Origin: Schauerella aestuarii | GTDB lineage: Bacteria; Pseudomonadota; Gammaproteobacteria; Burkholderiales; Burkholderiaceae_B | NCBI RefSeq assembly: GCF_009866805.1 | Contig: NZ_SIZW01000043.1 | Span: 744,001 to 808,000, forward strand | DNA: 64,000 nucleotides | Direction of reading: 5' to 3' | Part shown: one piece after another, positions 18,947 through 28,565 of the stretch | Position numbering within the stretch: the stretch's first letter is position 1 | How the letters are laid out: every line of letters begins with the position of its first letter | The notes under the pieces: model-generated | What the model was told of the DNA's origin: nothing | The model's input: only the letters and a program-made list of their open reading frames with translations | Databases searched by the model: none | Program-made: the position numbers and the translations under genes

Positions 18947-19579
18947 ATGAATCTGAAGTCCATCTGGATGGCTGCCGCACTGGCGGGCGTCACGCACGGC
19001 GTGAGCGCCCAGATGGTGTGGGTGGAACGATCGCCCGACCAAGGGGCGCGCGCTTACTACGGTGAGTGGGTGGATGACACCCGCGAGCCCAAGGTGCGTG
19101 CGGTGTACGAGATCCTGGCCAAGCCGCGCGGGCGCGACGCTGCGCACTTGGCGCGGGCGGGCACGATGGCGGGTTTCGATGCGATCGGGATCGACGGCGC
19201 GTCCCGACGCGACGTGCGCTTGCAGAATCCGATCGTGTTCGACGATGACCTCGTCAAGTTCGAAGCCAGGGTGGGGCGGACATCGACCGCATGCACACTG
19301 GATCTCGAGCTGGTGCCGGCCTCAGCAAACAGCAACACCTTGACGTTGATGTTCAAGGGCGAACCTCTGGCGGGTAAAGCCGTCACTGTGTTCGGGCCGA
19401 CGAAGTCGCAGTACGTTTTCAAAACCGATGCCAAAGGGCAGATCGAAATAGACACCCCCTGGCCTGGACAGTACGTGGCCGAGGCCACGCATCGTGAAGA
19501 GTCGGCCGGCGAGTTCGACGGCCAACCCTTCCAACGCATTCGTTACGTGTCGACCCTGACATTCGAGAACAAGACATGA
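18947..19579 (+). CDS. Secreted DUF4198-family protein of the iron-uptake operon
   Basis: This 210-residue protein has an N-terminal signal peptide (cleavage likely after VSAQ). A beta-rich periplasmic domain of the DUF4198 type follows, ending with the carboxypeptidase-regulatory-like pattern GEPLAGKAVTVFGP, KTDAKGQIEID, PGQYVAEATH. DUF4198 proteins often accompany metal uptake systems. GGAGAA precedes the ATG. Its stop overlaps the start of the DUF3649 gene by four bases (ATGA), making it the first gene of a tightly packed operon that continues to the sigma factor. The function is unknown; a periplasmic metal or chelate-binding role is only an inference from context. Confidence 0.8.
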   Translation: MNLKSIWMAAALAGVTHGVSAQMVWVERSPDQGARAYYGEWVDDTREPKVRAVYEILAKPRGRDAAHLARAGTMAGFDAIGIDGASRRDVRLQNPIVFDDDLVKFEARVGRTSTACTLDLELVPASANSNTLTLMFKGEPLAGKAVTVFGPTKSQYVFKTDAKGQIEIDTPWPGQYVAEATHREESAGEFDGQPFQRIRYVSTLTFENKT

Positions 19580-19884
19580 GAGCACCGGCGCCTGGCGCAT
19601 CCTGGGGTTGGTATCGCGTTGCGGTTTTTTCGCGCGCGATCGCCGCCATTTTTGGCGGTTACGCCGCCGCTTCGGCAAGCGCCGCTTGCCTGGCCGTCTG
19701 GCTACCCGTTAGCCGTGTGGACGCGGTCACCGCGGGGCTGACGCTGTCGTTCGTCACGTATACCTGCGTGGTGCTCTGGGTGTTTGCCGTGCGTGACGCG
19801 TGGCGGGCCTGGAAGGGCGTGCTGTGGCCGATCGCGGTGTTTGGCGGTTTGTTTGCATTGAAAAGATGGGTGCTGGGCGTATGA
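19576..19884 (+). CDS. DUF3649 membrane protein
   Basis: A 102-residue protein with about three hydrophobic segments: SRAIAAIFGGYAAASASAA, SFVTYTCVVLWVFAV and WPIAVFGGLFALKRW. The pattern matches DUF3649, a family found next to PepSY-TM and DUF3325 genes in iron-regulated loci of Bordetella-like bacteria. It overlaps both neighbours by four bases (ATGA), so translation is probably coupled. The function is unknown. Confidence 0.8.
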   Translation: MRAPAPGASWGWYRVAVFSRAIAAIFGGYAAASASAACLAVWLPVSRVDAVTAGLTLSFVTYTCVVLWVFAVRDAWRAWKGVLWPIAVFGGLFALKRWVLGV

Positions 19885-21689
19885 CGACGGTCGATCACGT
19901 AAAGGGCAACGCGGCCGCAGAGGCCCAGCCCGAGGGCATTCGGCAGTCGATGTCGTGGTTGCACACCTGGGCCGGGCTATTGCTGGGGTGGGTGCTGTAT
20001 GCGATGTTCATGACGGGCACGCTGGCGTTCTTCCGGGACGAAATCACGGCCTACATGAAGCCCGAAGTTCAAGTTCAGGCCGTGACGTCCGATCAAGCGA
20101 TGATCACCGGCGTGCGCTATCTGCAGACGCATGCGCCCGATGCCTTGCGATGGTTCGTCATGCCGTATTCGGATCGCGATCCAGTGATCGAAGTAAGTTA
20201 CCAGAAGCCCGGCAAAACGGGCCGCGGCAGCTTCCAGCGCGTGCAGCTCGATCCCGCCACTGGCGAAGCCGTGCAATCGCGCGAAACGCGCGGGGGCGAT
20301 TTTTTCTATCGCTTTCATTACGAACTCGAGATGGGCTATCCGTGGGGGCGCTGGCTTGCCAGCATTGCCGGCATGTTCATGCTGGTGGCGATCATCAGCG
20401 GCATCATCACGCACAAGAAGATCTTCAAGGATTTCTTTACATTCCGGCCCGGCAAGGGCGGGCAACGATCGTGGATGGACGGGCACAACGCGCTTTCGGT
20501 GCTCGGGCTGCCATTTCATTTGATGATCACGTTCAGTGGCCTGATGCTTTTCATGATCATGGTGATGCCGGCAGGTATCTACGCGATGTATGAGACGCCG
20601 AATCAATTCACGGCAGACGCCTATCCCTCGTTTGCGTCCAAGCCGCGCACGAACGTGCCGGCACCCATGGCGCCGATCGAGAACATGATTACCCAAGCCA
20701 ATACCGCCTGGGGCGGTGCCAGTGTGGGGCGCGTGACCGTCAATCATCCGGGCGACAGCGCGATGACCGTATCGCTGACGCGGCTGGTGTCGGAACGCGT
20801 GTCGTACGGTCGTTTGCCGCCGTCCATGATCTTCAATGGCGTAACGGGCGAGGTCACGTCGGCCAGCGAGAACGACAGTGCAATCATGACCACCGTCGGC
20901 ACGATCGTGGGCCTTCATCTGGGCAAGTTCGCCAAGCCGTGGCTGCGCTGGCTGTACTTCATCGTAAGCCTGGCCGGCACCGCAATGGTCGCGAGCGGTC
21001 TGGTGTTGTGGGTGGCCAAGCGCCGCCAGAAGGCGGGCAAGGACGCCGCCAATCGCTTTTCGTTGCGTCTGGTCGATAGCCTGAACAGCGGCACCATTGC
21101 AGGGTTGCTGATCGCGATGCCGGTGTTCTTTCTGGCCAACCGCCTGTTGCCGGTCGATCTCCCGGATCACGCGAACTGGGAGGTCAAACTTTTTCTTTGG
21201 AGTTGGGGTGCCGCCTTCGTGTACGGCTTCGTACGCCAGCGCCAGGCGTGGCGCGATCTGAATGCCTTGGCGGGCCTGCTGTTCCTCTCGGTACCGATCG
21301 TCAACGCCCTGACGACGTCCAGGCATCTGGGGCAATCGTTGCCGGCGCAGGATTGGGTGATGGCAGGCTTTGACCTGACGATGATCGCGTCCGGTATTTT
21401 TTGTGTGTGGTTGTCCTGGAAGGTGAACCGCCACAAGGCCAAAGCGCCGGCAGCGGTCAAGCCCAAAGCGGCGCCGCGTGCCGCGCCCCAGGCGGCATCG
21501 GCAGCGTCCGGTGAGGCCAGCGCAATGGCGAAGTCTGCTGCCGTCGCGCCGGGCACGAGCACCGCTGCGAAAGCGCCGCCCACCTCACCCGCACCTGCCG
21601 TGGCGCCGCCGGTAAAGACCGCCACAGCGGCGCCGCCCGAGCGCCGCGACGACGCCTTGCCGCCAGCTTCCGCCTATCAACCCCGATGA
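19881..21689 (+). CDS. PepSY-associated transmembrane protein, ferric-reductase-like
   Basis: The 602-residue inner-membrane protein opens with SMSWLHTWAGLLLGWVLYAM, the hallmark of the PepSY_TM family. It has four or more helices, a large periplasmic loop and conserved histidines on helices (LHTW, HNALS, HLMIT, GLHLG). Related proteins such as FoxB and PiuB act in reduction or processing of iron from siderophores, an analogy rather than proof here. The last 90 residues are an Ala/Pro-rich, probably disordered cytoplasmic tail. The start at 19881 gives a four-base overlap with the DUF3649 gene. It is the largest member of the iron operon. Confidence 0.85.
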   Translation: MTTVDHVKGNAAAEAQPEGIRQSMSWLHTWAGLLLGWVLYAMFMTGTLAFFRDEITAYMKPEVQVQAVTSDQAMITGVRYLQTHAPDALRWFVMPYSDRDPVIEVSYQKPGKTGRGSFQRVQLDPATGEAVQSRETRGGDFFYRFHYELEMGYPWGRWLASIAGMFMLVAIISGIITHKKIFKDFFTFRPGKGGQRSWMDGHNALSVLGLPFHLMITFSGLMLFMIMVMPAGIYAMYETPNQFTADAYPSFASKPRTNVPAPMAPIENMITQANTAWGGASVGRVTVNHPGDSAMTVSLTRLVSERVSYGRLPPSMIFNGVTGEVTSASENDSAIMTTVGTIVGLHLGKFAKPWLRWLYFIVSLAGTAMVASGLVLWVAKRRQKAGKDAANRFSLRLVDSLNSGTIAGLLIAMPVFFLANRLLPVDLPDHANWEVKLFLWSWGAAFVYGFVRQRQAWRDLNALAGLLFLSVPIVNALTTSRHLGQSLPAQDWVMAGFDLTMIASGIFCVWLSWKVNRHKAKAPAAVKPKAAPRAAPQAASAASGEASAMAKSAAVAPGTSTAAKAPPTSPAPAVAPPVKTATAAPPERRDDALPPASAYQPR

Positions 21690-21698
21690 GGTCACGCT

Positions 21699-22022
21699 AT
21701 GACGATCGCTGCCTTCTGCTTGGCCTACGCCGGCTTTGCCGCGTTGTGTTTGGCGATGGACCGCCACTACGAAGATTTCTTCGATCGGGCGATCACAAGC
21801 CGGCATCGGGTGCCGCTGCGCTGGTTCGGGGCCTTGGCCCTGACGCTGTCGCTGTGGGCCGCAGCGCAGGCATACGGGTGGTCGTACGGGGTGATCGAGT
21901 GGATCGGCATGCTGGCACTCGCCGGATTGGCGCTGATCTGGATCCTCACCTACCGGCCGCGTGTGGCATTGGGGCTGGGCGCGGGCTGCGCAGTGGCGGC
22001 ACCCGTGTTTGCCATGATGTGA
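21699..22022 (+). CDS. DUF3325 membrane protein
   Basis: A 107-residue, three-helix protein. The early motif LAMDRHYEDFF, followed by a second helix block and a C-terminal hydrophobic segment, matches DUF3325, a regular partner of PepSY_TM and DUF3649 proteins. It lies nine bases after the PepSY gene and seven before the sigma factor. Its function is unknown. Confidence 0.8.
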   Translation: MTIAAFCLAYAGFAALCLAMDRHYEDFFDRAITSRHRVPLRWFGALALTLSLWAAAQAYGWSYGVIEWIGMLALAGLALIWILTYRPRVALGLGAGCAVAAPVFAMM

Positions 22023-22029
22023 AAGGCAT

Positions 22030-22545
22030 ATGACCGCGCCTCCCCTCGACACCGGGTGCGTGCAGCGACTGTATGTCGAGCATCACGGATGGCTGGTACA
22101 GGTGCTGCGGCGTCGGCTGCACTGCTCGCACCAGGCCGCCGATCTGGCGCAGGACGTCTTCGTGCGCGTGCTCACCTCGCGCCATCGCGAGGCGTTGCGC
22201 GAACCGCGTGCCTATCTGCGTACAGTAGCGCGCGGCGTGCTGGCCAATCACTTTCGCCGTGCCGATCTCGAACGCGCCTATAACGAGCTTTTGGCAGCCA
22301 TGCCGCAGGTCTTAGTGCCCAGCGCTGAAGTCCGGTTGGAAATCCTTCAAACGCTTGCTGCCCTCGATGCGATGCTCGACGGTCTGGGTGCACGCACGCG
22401 GCAAATTTTTTTGTTGTCGCAGCTCGACGGCTGCACCTATCCCGACATTGCCGATCGGCTTGGCGTGTCGATCAATGTGGTGCAGAAAGCGATGAGCCGC
22501 GCCATGGCGCAATGCTATCGCGTGATGTGGGACGACGACGCATGA
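22030..22545 (+). CDS. ECF sigma-70 factor, FecI type
   Basis: The 171-residue sigma factor has region 2 (ADLAQDVFVRVLTSRHREAL) and a region 4 helix-turn-helix (CTYPDIADRLGVSINVVQKA). It matches iron-responsive FecI-type factors, which transcribe a TonB receptor gene when the receptor binds its ligand. It starts seven bases after the DUF3325 stop and overlaps the fecR-like gene by four bases (ATGA), so it belongs to the same operon as the DUF4198-PepSY module. The likely target is the receptor gene starting at 23697. Confidence 0.9.
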   Translation: MTAPPLDTGCVQRLYVEHHGWLVQVLRRRLHCSHQAADLAQDVFVRVLTSRHREALREPRAYLRTVARGVLANHFRRADLERAYNELLAAMPQVLVPSAEVRLEILQTLAALDAMLDGLGARTRQIFLLSQLDGCTYPDIADRLGVSINVVQKAMSRAMAQCYRVMWDDDA

Positions 22546-23549
22546 CGGGGCCGCAACACCGGCGCGCCGATGGCGCTGACGATGCGCAGGGGCGGGTGGT
22601 GCGCGAAGCCATCGAGTGGTATGTGGTGCTTGCATCGGGCGTGTGTACTCCTGAAGAGCGGCAAGCGTGCGCCCGTTGGTGCGCGGCCGATCCGCTGCAT
22701 CAGCGCGTGTGGCAGCGTCTTCAAAACGTGCGCAGCGAGGTGAGCGGGTGCAGCGGGGATCTTGCCGCCGCCCACGCCGACGCCGTACTGGCGCGAACCG
22801 ACAAGATCGATGACCGCCGGCGCCGCATGCTGGTCCTGCTTGCGGCAGGCGGCGGAGCAGGTATGCTCGCCTGGAGCGTGCAGGGCATTGCGCCCTGGCG
22901 AGCCTGGACCGCCGATGAGCGTACCGCCGTCGGCGAGGTGCGCACCATGCGATTGCCAGATGGCACGCAGCTCAGCCTGAATACAGGCACGGCGCTGGAC
23001 GTACGGTACGACGCGAGGCGCCGCGATATCGCTTTGTATGCCGGAGAAATTGCGATTGAAAGTGCGCCGGGCATGCAGGGCCGTCCACTGCGTGTGTTGA
23101 CGCCTTATGGTGTGGCGGAACCCCTGGGCACGCGGTTCAGCGTGCAGTTGGACGAACCGGGTCAATCGCGGGCCTATGTTTCGGTTGCGGCGGGTCGGGT
23201 GCGACTTCGAAGCAATAACGTTCATGGGACCGAAGTCACCTTGTCCACTGGCGAATCCGGCTGCCTGGATCGCGTCCAAGGTGCGTTGCAGGGATCGACC
23301 GTCGCGGCTTACGCGCCGTGGATGCAAGGGATGCTCGCCGCGCAAAACACGCGATTGGCTGACTTCTGCGCCGACCTCAGTCGGTATCGGCCGGGAATCA
23401 TTCAATGCCGCGAGACGGCCGCCGACCTGCGTTTGAGCGGCGCCTTTGCGCTGCGGGACTCCGATCACGTACTTCAGGTGATTGCGCAGACGCTTCCGGT
23501 ACGGATCGTGCGCCGCACGCGCTACTGGATCGTGATCGATCGAGTGTGA
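22542..23549 (+). CDS. FecR-type anti-sigma / signal-transducing protein
   Basis: A 335-residue FecR homologue. A cytoplasmic DUF4880 domain (IEWYVVLASGVCTPEERQAC, about 20-60) precedes one transmembrane helix (about 95-115). The periplasmic FecR domain begins with EVRTMRLPDGTQLSLNTG. Such proteins carry the receptor's periplasmic signal to the sigma factor. The start overlaps the sigma-factor stop by four bases, a usual sigma/anti-sigma coupling. The FecA-type receptor with a matching STN domain follows 147 bases later. Confidence 0.9.
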   Translation: MTGPQHRRADGADDAQGRVVREAIEWYVVLASGVCTPEERQACARWCAADPLHQRVWQRLQNVRSEVSGCSGDLAAAHADAVLARTDKIDDRRRRMLVLLAAGGGAGMLAWSVQGIAPWRAWTADERTAVGEVRTMRLPDGTQLSLNTGTALDVRYDARRRDIALYAGEIAIESAPGMQGRPLRVLTPYGVAEPLGTRFSVQLDEPGQSRAYVSVAAGRVRLRSNNVHGTEVTLSTGESGCLDRVQGALQGSTVAAYAPWMQGMLAAQNTRLADFCADLSRYRPGIIQCRETAADLRLSGAFALRDSDHVLQVIAQTLPVRIVRRTRYWIVIDRV

Positions 23550-23696
23550 CGCGGCGCGAGTGGGTGCCCGCAGGCATTTACAACTTATTTTGAGCGGACA
23601 TGGCAGGTTTGTGAATCTCGCGGGGCATACCTGATATCGATCCACCGCGCAGCGTCGTTTCGCCTGGACGCATCGCTCATATAAGGAAAGCCCGCC

Positions 23697-26120
23697 ATGC
23701 CCCGTCAGGTCCCCCGTTCTCGTCGTCCCGCATCGCTTCGCGCCTATTTGATGGCCGCCGGCATGACGTCGATCACACTTGCGCCCACGCAGTCTCTGTG
23801 GGCCCAGGACGCGACATCCAGCGCGGCAAGCACCGTGGCGCTGCGCGACTATGCGGTGCCGGCGGGCCCGCTGGATGCCGCGATCGTACGGTTCGCGCAG
23901 CAGTCCGGCCTGACGATTTCCGCCGAAGCCGCCGTGACGGCGGGACGTCGCTCACTCGGCGTGCAGGGGCGCCTCGGAGCCCGCCAGGCTCTGGATCGGC
24001 TGTTGCAAGGCAGTGGCGTCGGCGCCGTGCCGGCAGGTGGCAGTGCCTTTACATTACGTGCGTTGCCTCCGATTCAGGGCGGCGGCACGACCACCTTGGA
24101 GCCGGTGACGGTGGTGGCGCGCAGCGAGTCGGCGTTCGGGCCGGCCGATGGCTATGTGGCCACACAAAGCGCCGTGGCGACCAAGACGGATACGCCCATT
24201 CTGGAAACTGCGCGTTCGATCTCGGTCGTGACGCGCGATCAACTGACGGCCCGCAATGTGCAGTCGATTCCCGAAGCGGTGCGTTATACCGCCGGCGTGA
24301 CGACCGGCGCCTTCGGCTTCGATCCGCGCTTCGACCAGATTTACATCCGAGGCTTCGCCGTCAACACCACTGGCGATTATCGTGATGGCCTGCGTCAGGG
24401 AGCCGGATCGTACACTTACTTCAATACCGAGCCTTATGGCTTGGAACGTATCGATGTGATCAAAGGCCCGGCGTCGGTGCTGTATGGTCAGGGCACGCCA
24501 GGCGGTCTGATCAATCGCGTGAGCAAAATGCCCACGGATACGCCGCTGCGCGAAGTCGAGGTTCAGGGCGGCAATCACGACCGCTATCAAGGCGCATTCG
24601 ATGTGGGCGGACCGCTCGGCGACAGTGGCGAGGTCACCTATCGGGTGACGGGTTTGGCGCGCGATGCCAAGGCCATTCGCGATATCGAAGACGATCGGTT
24701 GTTCCTCGCGCCGGCGATGACATGGCGGCCGTCGGCAAAAACCGAATTGACGGTACTGGCACAGGTACAAAAAGACGAAACCGATTCCAACGTTGGGCTC
24801 TTCAATCGCGATGGACGCGCTACGCATACGCGCGTGAGCGACGGCGATTATGACTACCAGAAGCAGACCCAGTATCAAGTCGGGTATCGGCTGTCGCATC
24901 AGGCCAATGACACTTGGACGTTTCGTCAGAACGCGCGCTATGGGCTGGTGAATCAGAAGGCGCGCTATCTGACCAGCGCCGGCGTTATCCCCGGCACCTC
25001 GTCGATCAATCGCTCGGCCGTCGCGCTGCGCGGCGAACTCGATACGTTCGTGATCGACAACCAGGCGCAGGCAAACTTCGCGACGGGAGCGGTTAGTCAC
25101 AAAACGCTGATGGGCGTGGATTATCAGTGGATCCAGTCGTCGTTGGGACAGGGTACTTTGCCGGCCCGTTTTTATCCGACGCTGGATATCGATAACCCAG
25201 TGATCGGGGCGTCAGGGCCCACACCGGATATCACGTCCAAGAGCGGCACCCGCATCCGTCAGACGGGCGTGTACGCATCCGACCAAATGGCGTTGGACCG
25301 GTGGCGCTTCTCGCTGGGTGCGCGTTTCGATAATGCGCAGCGCGATCAGCGCAACCTGCTGAGCGGTGTGGCCACGGGTCGCCAGACCGATAACGCGATG
25401 ACATATCAAGCGGGTGCCCTATATCTGTTCGATAACGGGTTGGCTCCCTACGTCAGTTATTCGACGTCATTCAATCCAACGACGGCGATGGATATCAACG
25501 GGTCGGCGTTGGATCCCACACGTGGCCAGCAAGTTGAAGCTGGTGTGAAGTTCCAACCTCAAGGCGCGCGTAGCTTCGTGACCCTATCGACGTATCAACT
25601 GACCGAGCGCGATGCGGTACGTGCGATTCCGGGCACCACCGCTTCCGAAGCGGTGGGCAAACTGCGTTCACGGGGCATCGAAATCGAAGGCACGGCCAAC
25701 CTGACATCCGGACTGGATCTGCTGGTGGCCTATAACTACAATCGCGCCAAGATCGTCGGCAGCAATTCGGCCGCCGAGTTGGGCAAAACGCCAGCCGTCA
25801 CGCCGCGTCATGTTGCGTCAGCCTGGTTGGACTATACGCAACCCACGGGCATGCTGGCGGGACTTGGCGCGGGCGCCGGCGTCCGTTACACGAGCGACAC
25901 GTTCACCACGTCGGGCAACATCGCCAGGAACCCCAGCAACACGTTCATCGACGCCGCGATCCATTACGATCTCGGTCGCAATTCGGCGCAGTTCAAAGGA
26001 TGGCGAGTGGCATTGAATGCGCAGAATTTGTTTGACCGGGACGATCAGGTTTGCAACGCCGGCTTCTGCTATCGCGGTCAGGGCCGCACCGTGATCGGCT
26101 CGCTGCGCTATCGCTGGTAA
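23697..26120 (+). CDS. FecA/FpvA-type TonB-dependent siderophore receptor with signalling domain
   Basis: This 807-residue receptor has a signal peptide ending near SLWAQ. An STN signalling domain follows (about 45-125; DYAVPAGPLDAAIVRFAQQS then ARQALDRLLQGSG). The plug carries TKTDTPILETARSISVVT, YIRGFAV and ERIDVIKGPASVLYGQG, and the barrel ends in IGSLRYRW. The STN domain means it should signal to the adjacent FecR and sigma factor. AAGGAAA precedes the ATG. The secreted esterase follows nine bases after the stop and probably acts on the same ligand. The siderophore is not identifiable from sequence. Confidence 0.92.
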   Translation: MPRQVPRSRRPASLRAYLMAAGMTSITLAPTQSLWAQDATSSAASTVALRDYAVPAGPLDAAIVRFAQQSGLTISAEAAVTAGRRSLGVQGRLGARQALDRLLQGSGVGAVPAGGSAFTLRALPPIQGGGTTTLEPVTVVARSESAFGPADGYVATQSAVATKTDTPILETARSISVVTRDQLTARNVQSIPEAVRYTAGVTTGAFGFDPRFDQIYIRGFAVNTTGDYRDGLRQGAGSYTYFNTEPYGLERIDVIKGPASVLYGQGTPGGLINRVSKMPTDTPLREVEVQGGNHDRYQGAFDVGGPLGDSGEVTYRVTGLARDAKAIRDIEDDRLFLAPAMTWRPSAKTELTVLAQVQKDETDSNVGLFNRDGRATHTRVSDGDYDYQKQTQYQVGYRLSHQANDTWTFRQNARYGLVNQKARYLTSAGVIPGTSSINRSAVALRGELDTFVIDNQAQANFATGAVSHKTLMGVDYQWIQSSLGQGTLPARFYPTLDIDNPVIGASGPTPDITSKSGTRIRQTGVYASDQMALDRWRFSLGARFDNAQRDQRNLLSGVATGRQTDNAMTYQAGALYLFDNGLAPYVSYSTSFNPTTAMDINGSALDPTRGQQVEAGVKFQPQGARSFVTLSTYQLTERDAVRAIPGTTASEAVGKLRSRGIEIEGTANLTSGLDLLVAYNYNRAKIVGSNSAAELGKTPAVTPRHVASAWLDYTQPTGMLAGLGAGAGVRYTSDTFTTSGNIARNPSNTFIDAAIHYDLGRNSAQFKGWRVALNAQNLFDRDDQVCNAGFCYRGQGRTVIGSLRYRW

Positions 26121-26129
26121 GGAGGGGAG

Positions 26130-27119
26130 ATGATGCAGAGACGTAGCGCCAGGATGAAACGTGTGGTTTGCATCGCTGCAGTATGGAGCGCGGTGCTGTT
26201 CTCATGCGCACGCGATGCTTGGGCCACCAACGACCGCACGCCCGTTGCGGCGGGCTTGCGCGAAGGCGTCCATCAGGCGAGCCCCGACGCTGCCGAAACT
26301 GCTGACGCGGCGCCGGTCGTGCTGCCCGGCGCGTACCAATTCGCCCTTCAAGCGGCGGGCCCGGACGCACTGCCTTACCGCATCATGGTTTCGCCACCCA
26401 CGGAGCCGGCTGACGAACGGGGTCATCCTGTGCTTTACGTACTGGATGGCAATGCGACGTTTGCAAGCTTTCACGAGGCGCGCCGGATGCAGTCGAAGCT
26501 GTATGGCAAGGCGATCATCGTTGCTGTGGGGTACCCCACCGATGAGCCGCTCGATTTCAAGCGCCGTTCGCACGACTTCTCGCCGCAGCCAGCGGCATCG
26601 CAGCACGCGAAGCCGGCGTCCAGTGGTTCACACACCCGCCCGTTGCTGGGCGGCGACGGTGCATTCACCGCGTTTCTGCGCGATGTGTTGATGCCGGAAA
26701 TCGCGCGACGGCATCCTGTCGATCCAGCGCAGCAAAGTGTGTTCGGCCATTCGTTTGGCGGCATGTATGCGCTACACGTCTTGTTTACGGCGCCGTCGCT
26801 GTTTACCCATTACGTGGCGGTGAGCCCGTCGCTTTGGTGGCAAGACCGTTATTTGATCGCCGAGGAACAGCACTTTACCGCTCAGGTGAAGGACGGGACA
26901 TTCAAGCCGGTGCGGCACAGTGTGCTGGTGCTGGCAGGTGGCGCAGAAACGCCGCAAACACTGCAGGATGCCCAGGCGCAAGCCGTTCGGTTGCAGGCGT
27001 TGTCGGGTTTCGGGCTGCGCACGCATTACGCGGCCTTGCCGGACGAAACGCATATTTCGGTGCCGACCGCTGCGATCGCCATGGTGTTGCGGCAAGTGTT
27101 CAGCGCGCGCCAGCGGTAG
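26130..27119 (+). CDS. Secreted esterase of the siderophore esterase (IroE/Fes/BesA) family
   Basis: The 329-residue alpha/beta hydrolase has an N-terminal signal sequence (hydrophobic VVCIAAVWSAVLFS, then either cleavage after AWA or a degenerate lipobox at Cys26). Key features are VLYVLDGNATF, the nucleophile elbow FGHSFGGMYALH (Ser208), SPSLWWQD and a late DETHIS histidine. The SPSLWW and VLDGN motifs are typical of IroE/BesA-type esterases that cleave catecholate trilactone siderophores. ATG at 26130 is used; an ATG at 26133 is better spaced from GGAGGGG. It lies nine bases after the STN receptor, so it is likely a periplasmic partner that releases iron after uptake. Confidence 0.8.
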   Translation: MMQRRSARMKRVVCIAAVWSAVLFSCARDAWATNDRTPVAAGLREGVHQASPDAAETADAAPVVLPGAYQFALQAAGPDALPYRIMVSPPTEPADERGHPVLYVLDGNATFASFHEARRMQSKLYGKAIIVAVGYPTDEPLDFKRRSHDFSPQPAASQHAKPASSGSHTRPLLGGDGAFTAFLRDVLMPEIARRHPVDPAQQSVFGHSFGGMYALHVLFTAPSLFTHYVAVSPSLWWQDRYLIAEEQHFTAQVKDGTFKPVRHSVLVLAGGAETPQTLQDAQAQAVRLQALSGFGLRTHYAALPDETHISVPTAAIAMVLRQVFSARQR

Positions 27120-27174
27120 GGTGGGCCGAGCACGTTACACTGTGCACTGGCCTCACACCTGAAGCATTTTTCGA

Positions 27175-28536
27175 ATGAATACGCGCGTTCTGACAGGCAT
27201 TACCACCACCGGCACTCCCCATCTGGGCAACTATGCGGGCGCGATTCGCCCGGCCATCCGTGCCAGTACACAGCACGACGTGGACGCCTTCTTCTTCATG
27301 GCGGATTACCACGCCCTGATCAAGTGCGAGGATCCCGAACGCATCGCGCGTTCGCGGCTCGAATTGGCGGCCACCTGGATTGCCGCCGGTCTGGATGTCG
27401 AGCGCGTCACGTTCTATCGTCAGTCGGATATCCCTGAGATTCCCGAGCTCTCGTGGTTGCTCACGTGCGTGACGGCCAAGGGGTTGATGAATCGTGCGCA
27501 CGCGTACAAAGCGTCTGTCGACCAGAATACGGCCAAGGGTGTGGAAGCCGACGATGGCGTGACGCTCGGCCTGTTTTCCTATCCCGTGCTGATGGCGGCC
27601 GATATTCTTTTGTTCAATGCGAACAAAGTGCCGGTGGGCCGCGATCAGGTGCAGCACCTGGAAATGACGCGCGATATCGCACAGCGCTTCAATCATTTGT
27701 ACGCGCCGACGTCGCCTTTGTTTGTGCTGCCGGATGTGGTGATCGAGGAAGACGTGGCCACGTTGCCCGGGCTGGACGGCCGCAAGATGTCGAAGAGCTA
27801 CAACAATACGATTCCCTTGTTCGAAGGGGGGGCGAAGGCAACGCGCGCGGCGATCATGCGCATCGTTACCGATTCGCGGTTGCCGGGCGAGCCCAAGGAT
27901 GCTGACGGTTCGCATCTGTTCACGTTGTACAAAGCGTTCGCCACGCGCGAAGAGTCGCAGGCGTTTCGTGCCGAGCTTGAAGGCGGCATGGGGTGGGGCG
28001 ATGCCAAGCAGGCGCTGTGCGAACGGGTGGAGCGCGATCTGGCGCCGATGCGGGAGCGTTACGACGATCTGATCGCCCACCCGGAACGTATCGAGGAAAT
28101 CCTGCAAGCCGGTGCGATCAAGGCGCGCAGTCTGGCCACGCCTTTCATGGCACAGATTCGTGATGCTGTGGGCTTGCGCCAAAGTGCGACGGTGGCCAAG
28201 GCGGGCAAGTCGAAGGCCAAGTCGGGCGGCAAGGGCGCACGCTTCGTGAGTTTCCGCGACGAAGACGGCAGCTTCCGTTTCCGCCTGCTGGATGCCGCGG
28301 GCGAAGAGTTGCTCACCTCTGAGCCTTTCGCACAGCCAAAGGAAGCCGGGCGCATCACTGGCCTGTTGCAGTCGTCCGATGCCAACGTCGAGTTGGTCAT
28401 CGACGGTTTGCGCTATCGCGTGATGGTCGGGGATGAACTGGTGGCCTACGGTCGTGCCGGCGCCGACACCGCCGAGCGCGACGCCGGCATGGCGCATGTG
28501 CGCGAGACGTTGGCCGCGATGTCGCAGGCGGAGTAA
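27175..28536 (+). CDS. trpS: Tryptophanyl-tRNA synthetase with C-terminal extension
   Basis: The 453-residue class I aminoacyl-tRNA synthetase has the [11 protein letters not shown] form of the HIGH motif near residue 12 and KMSKS at 204-208. The catalytic core (about 1-340) charges tRNA-Trp. After a Lys/Gly-rich linker ([12 protein letters not shown]), residues from about 356 form an extra domain ([20 protein letters not shown]) that resembles the YegP/DUF1508 fold. E. coli TrpS (334 residues) lacks it. It is followed by a strong terminator shared with tex. Confidence 0.95.
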   Translation: MNTRVLTGITTTGTPHLGNYAGAIRPAIRASTQHDVDAFFFMADYHALIKCEDPERIARSRLELAATWIAAGLDVERVTFYRQSDIPEIPELSWLLTCVTAKGLMNRAHAYKASVDQNTAKGVEADDGVTLGLFSYPVLMAADILLFNANKVPVGRDQVQHLEMTRDIAQRFNHLYAPTSPLFVLPDVVIEEDVATLPGLDGRKMSKSYNNTIPLFEGGAKATRAAIMRIVTDSRLPGEPKDADGSHLFTLYKAFATREESQAFRAELEGGMGWGDAKQALCERVERDLAPMRERYDDLIAHPERIEEILQAGAIKARSLATPFMAQIRDAVGLRQSATVAKAGKSKAKSGGKGARFVSFRDEDGSFRFRLLDAAGEELLTSEPFAQPKEAGRITGLLQSSDANVELVIDGLRYRVMVGDELVAYGRAGADTAERDAGMAHVRETLAAMSQAE

Positions 28537-28565
28537 CCGCAGAGCGGCCAACTGTGCTGCCAAAG

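Noticed and set aside
23550-23696. FecI-type promoter before the STN receptor
   Set aside because: I could not find convincing -35/-10 elements of that type by eye; not reported as a feature.
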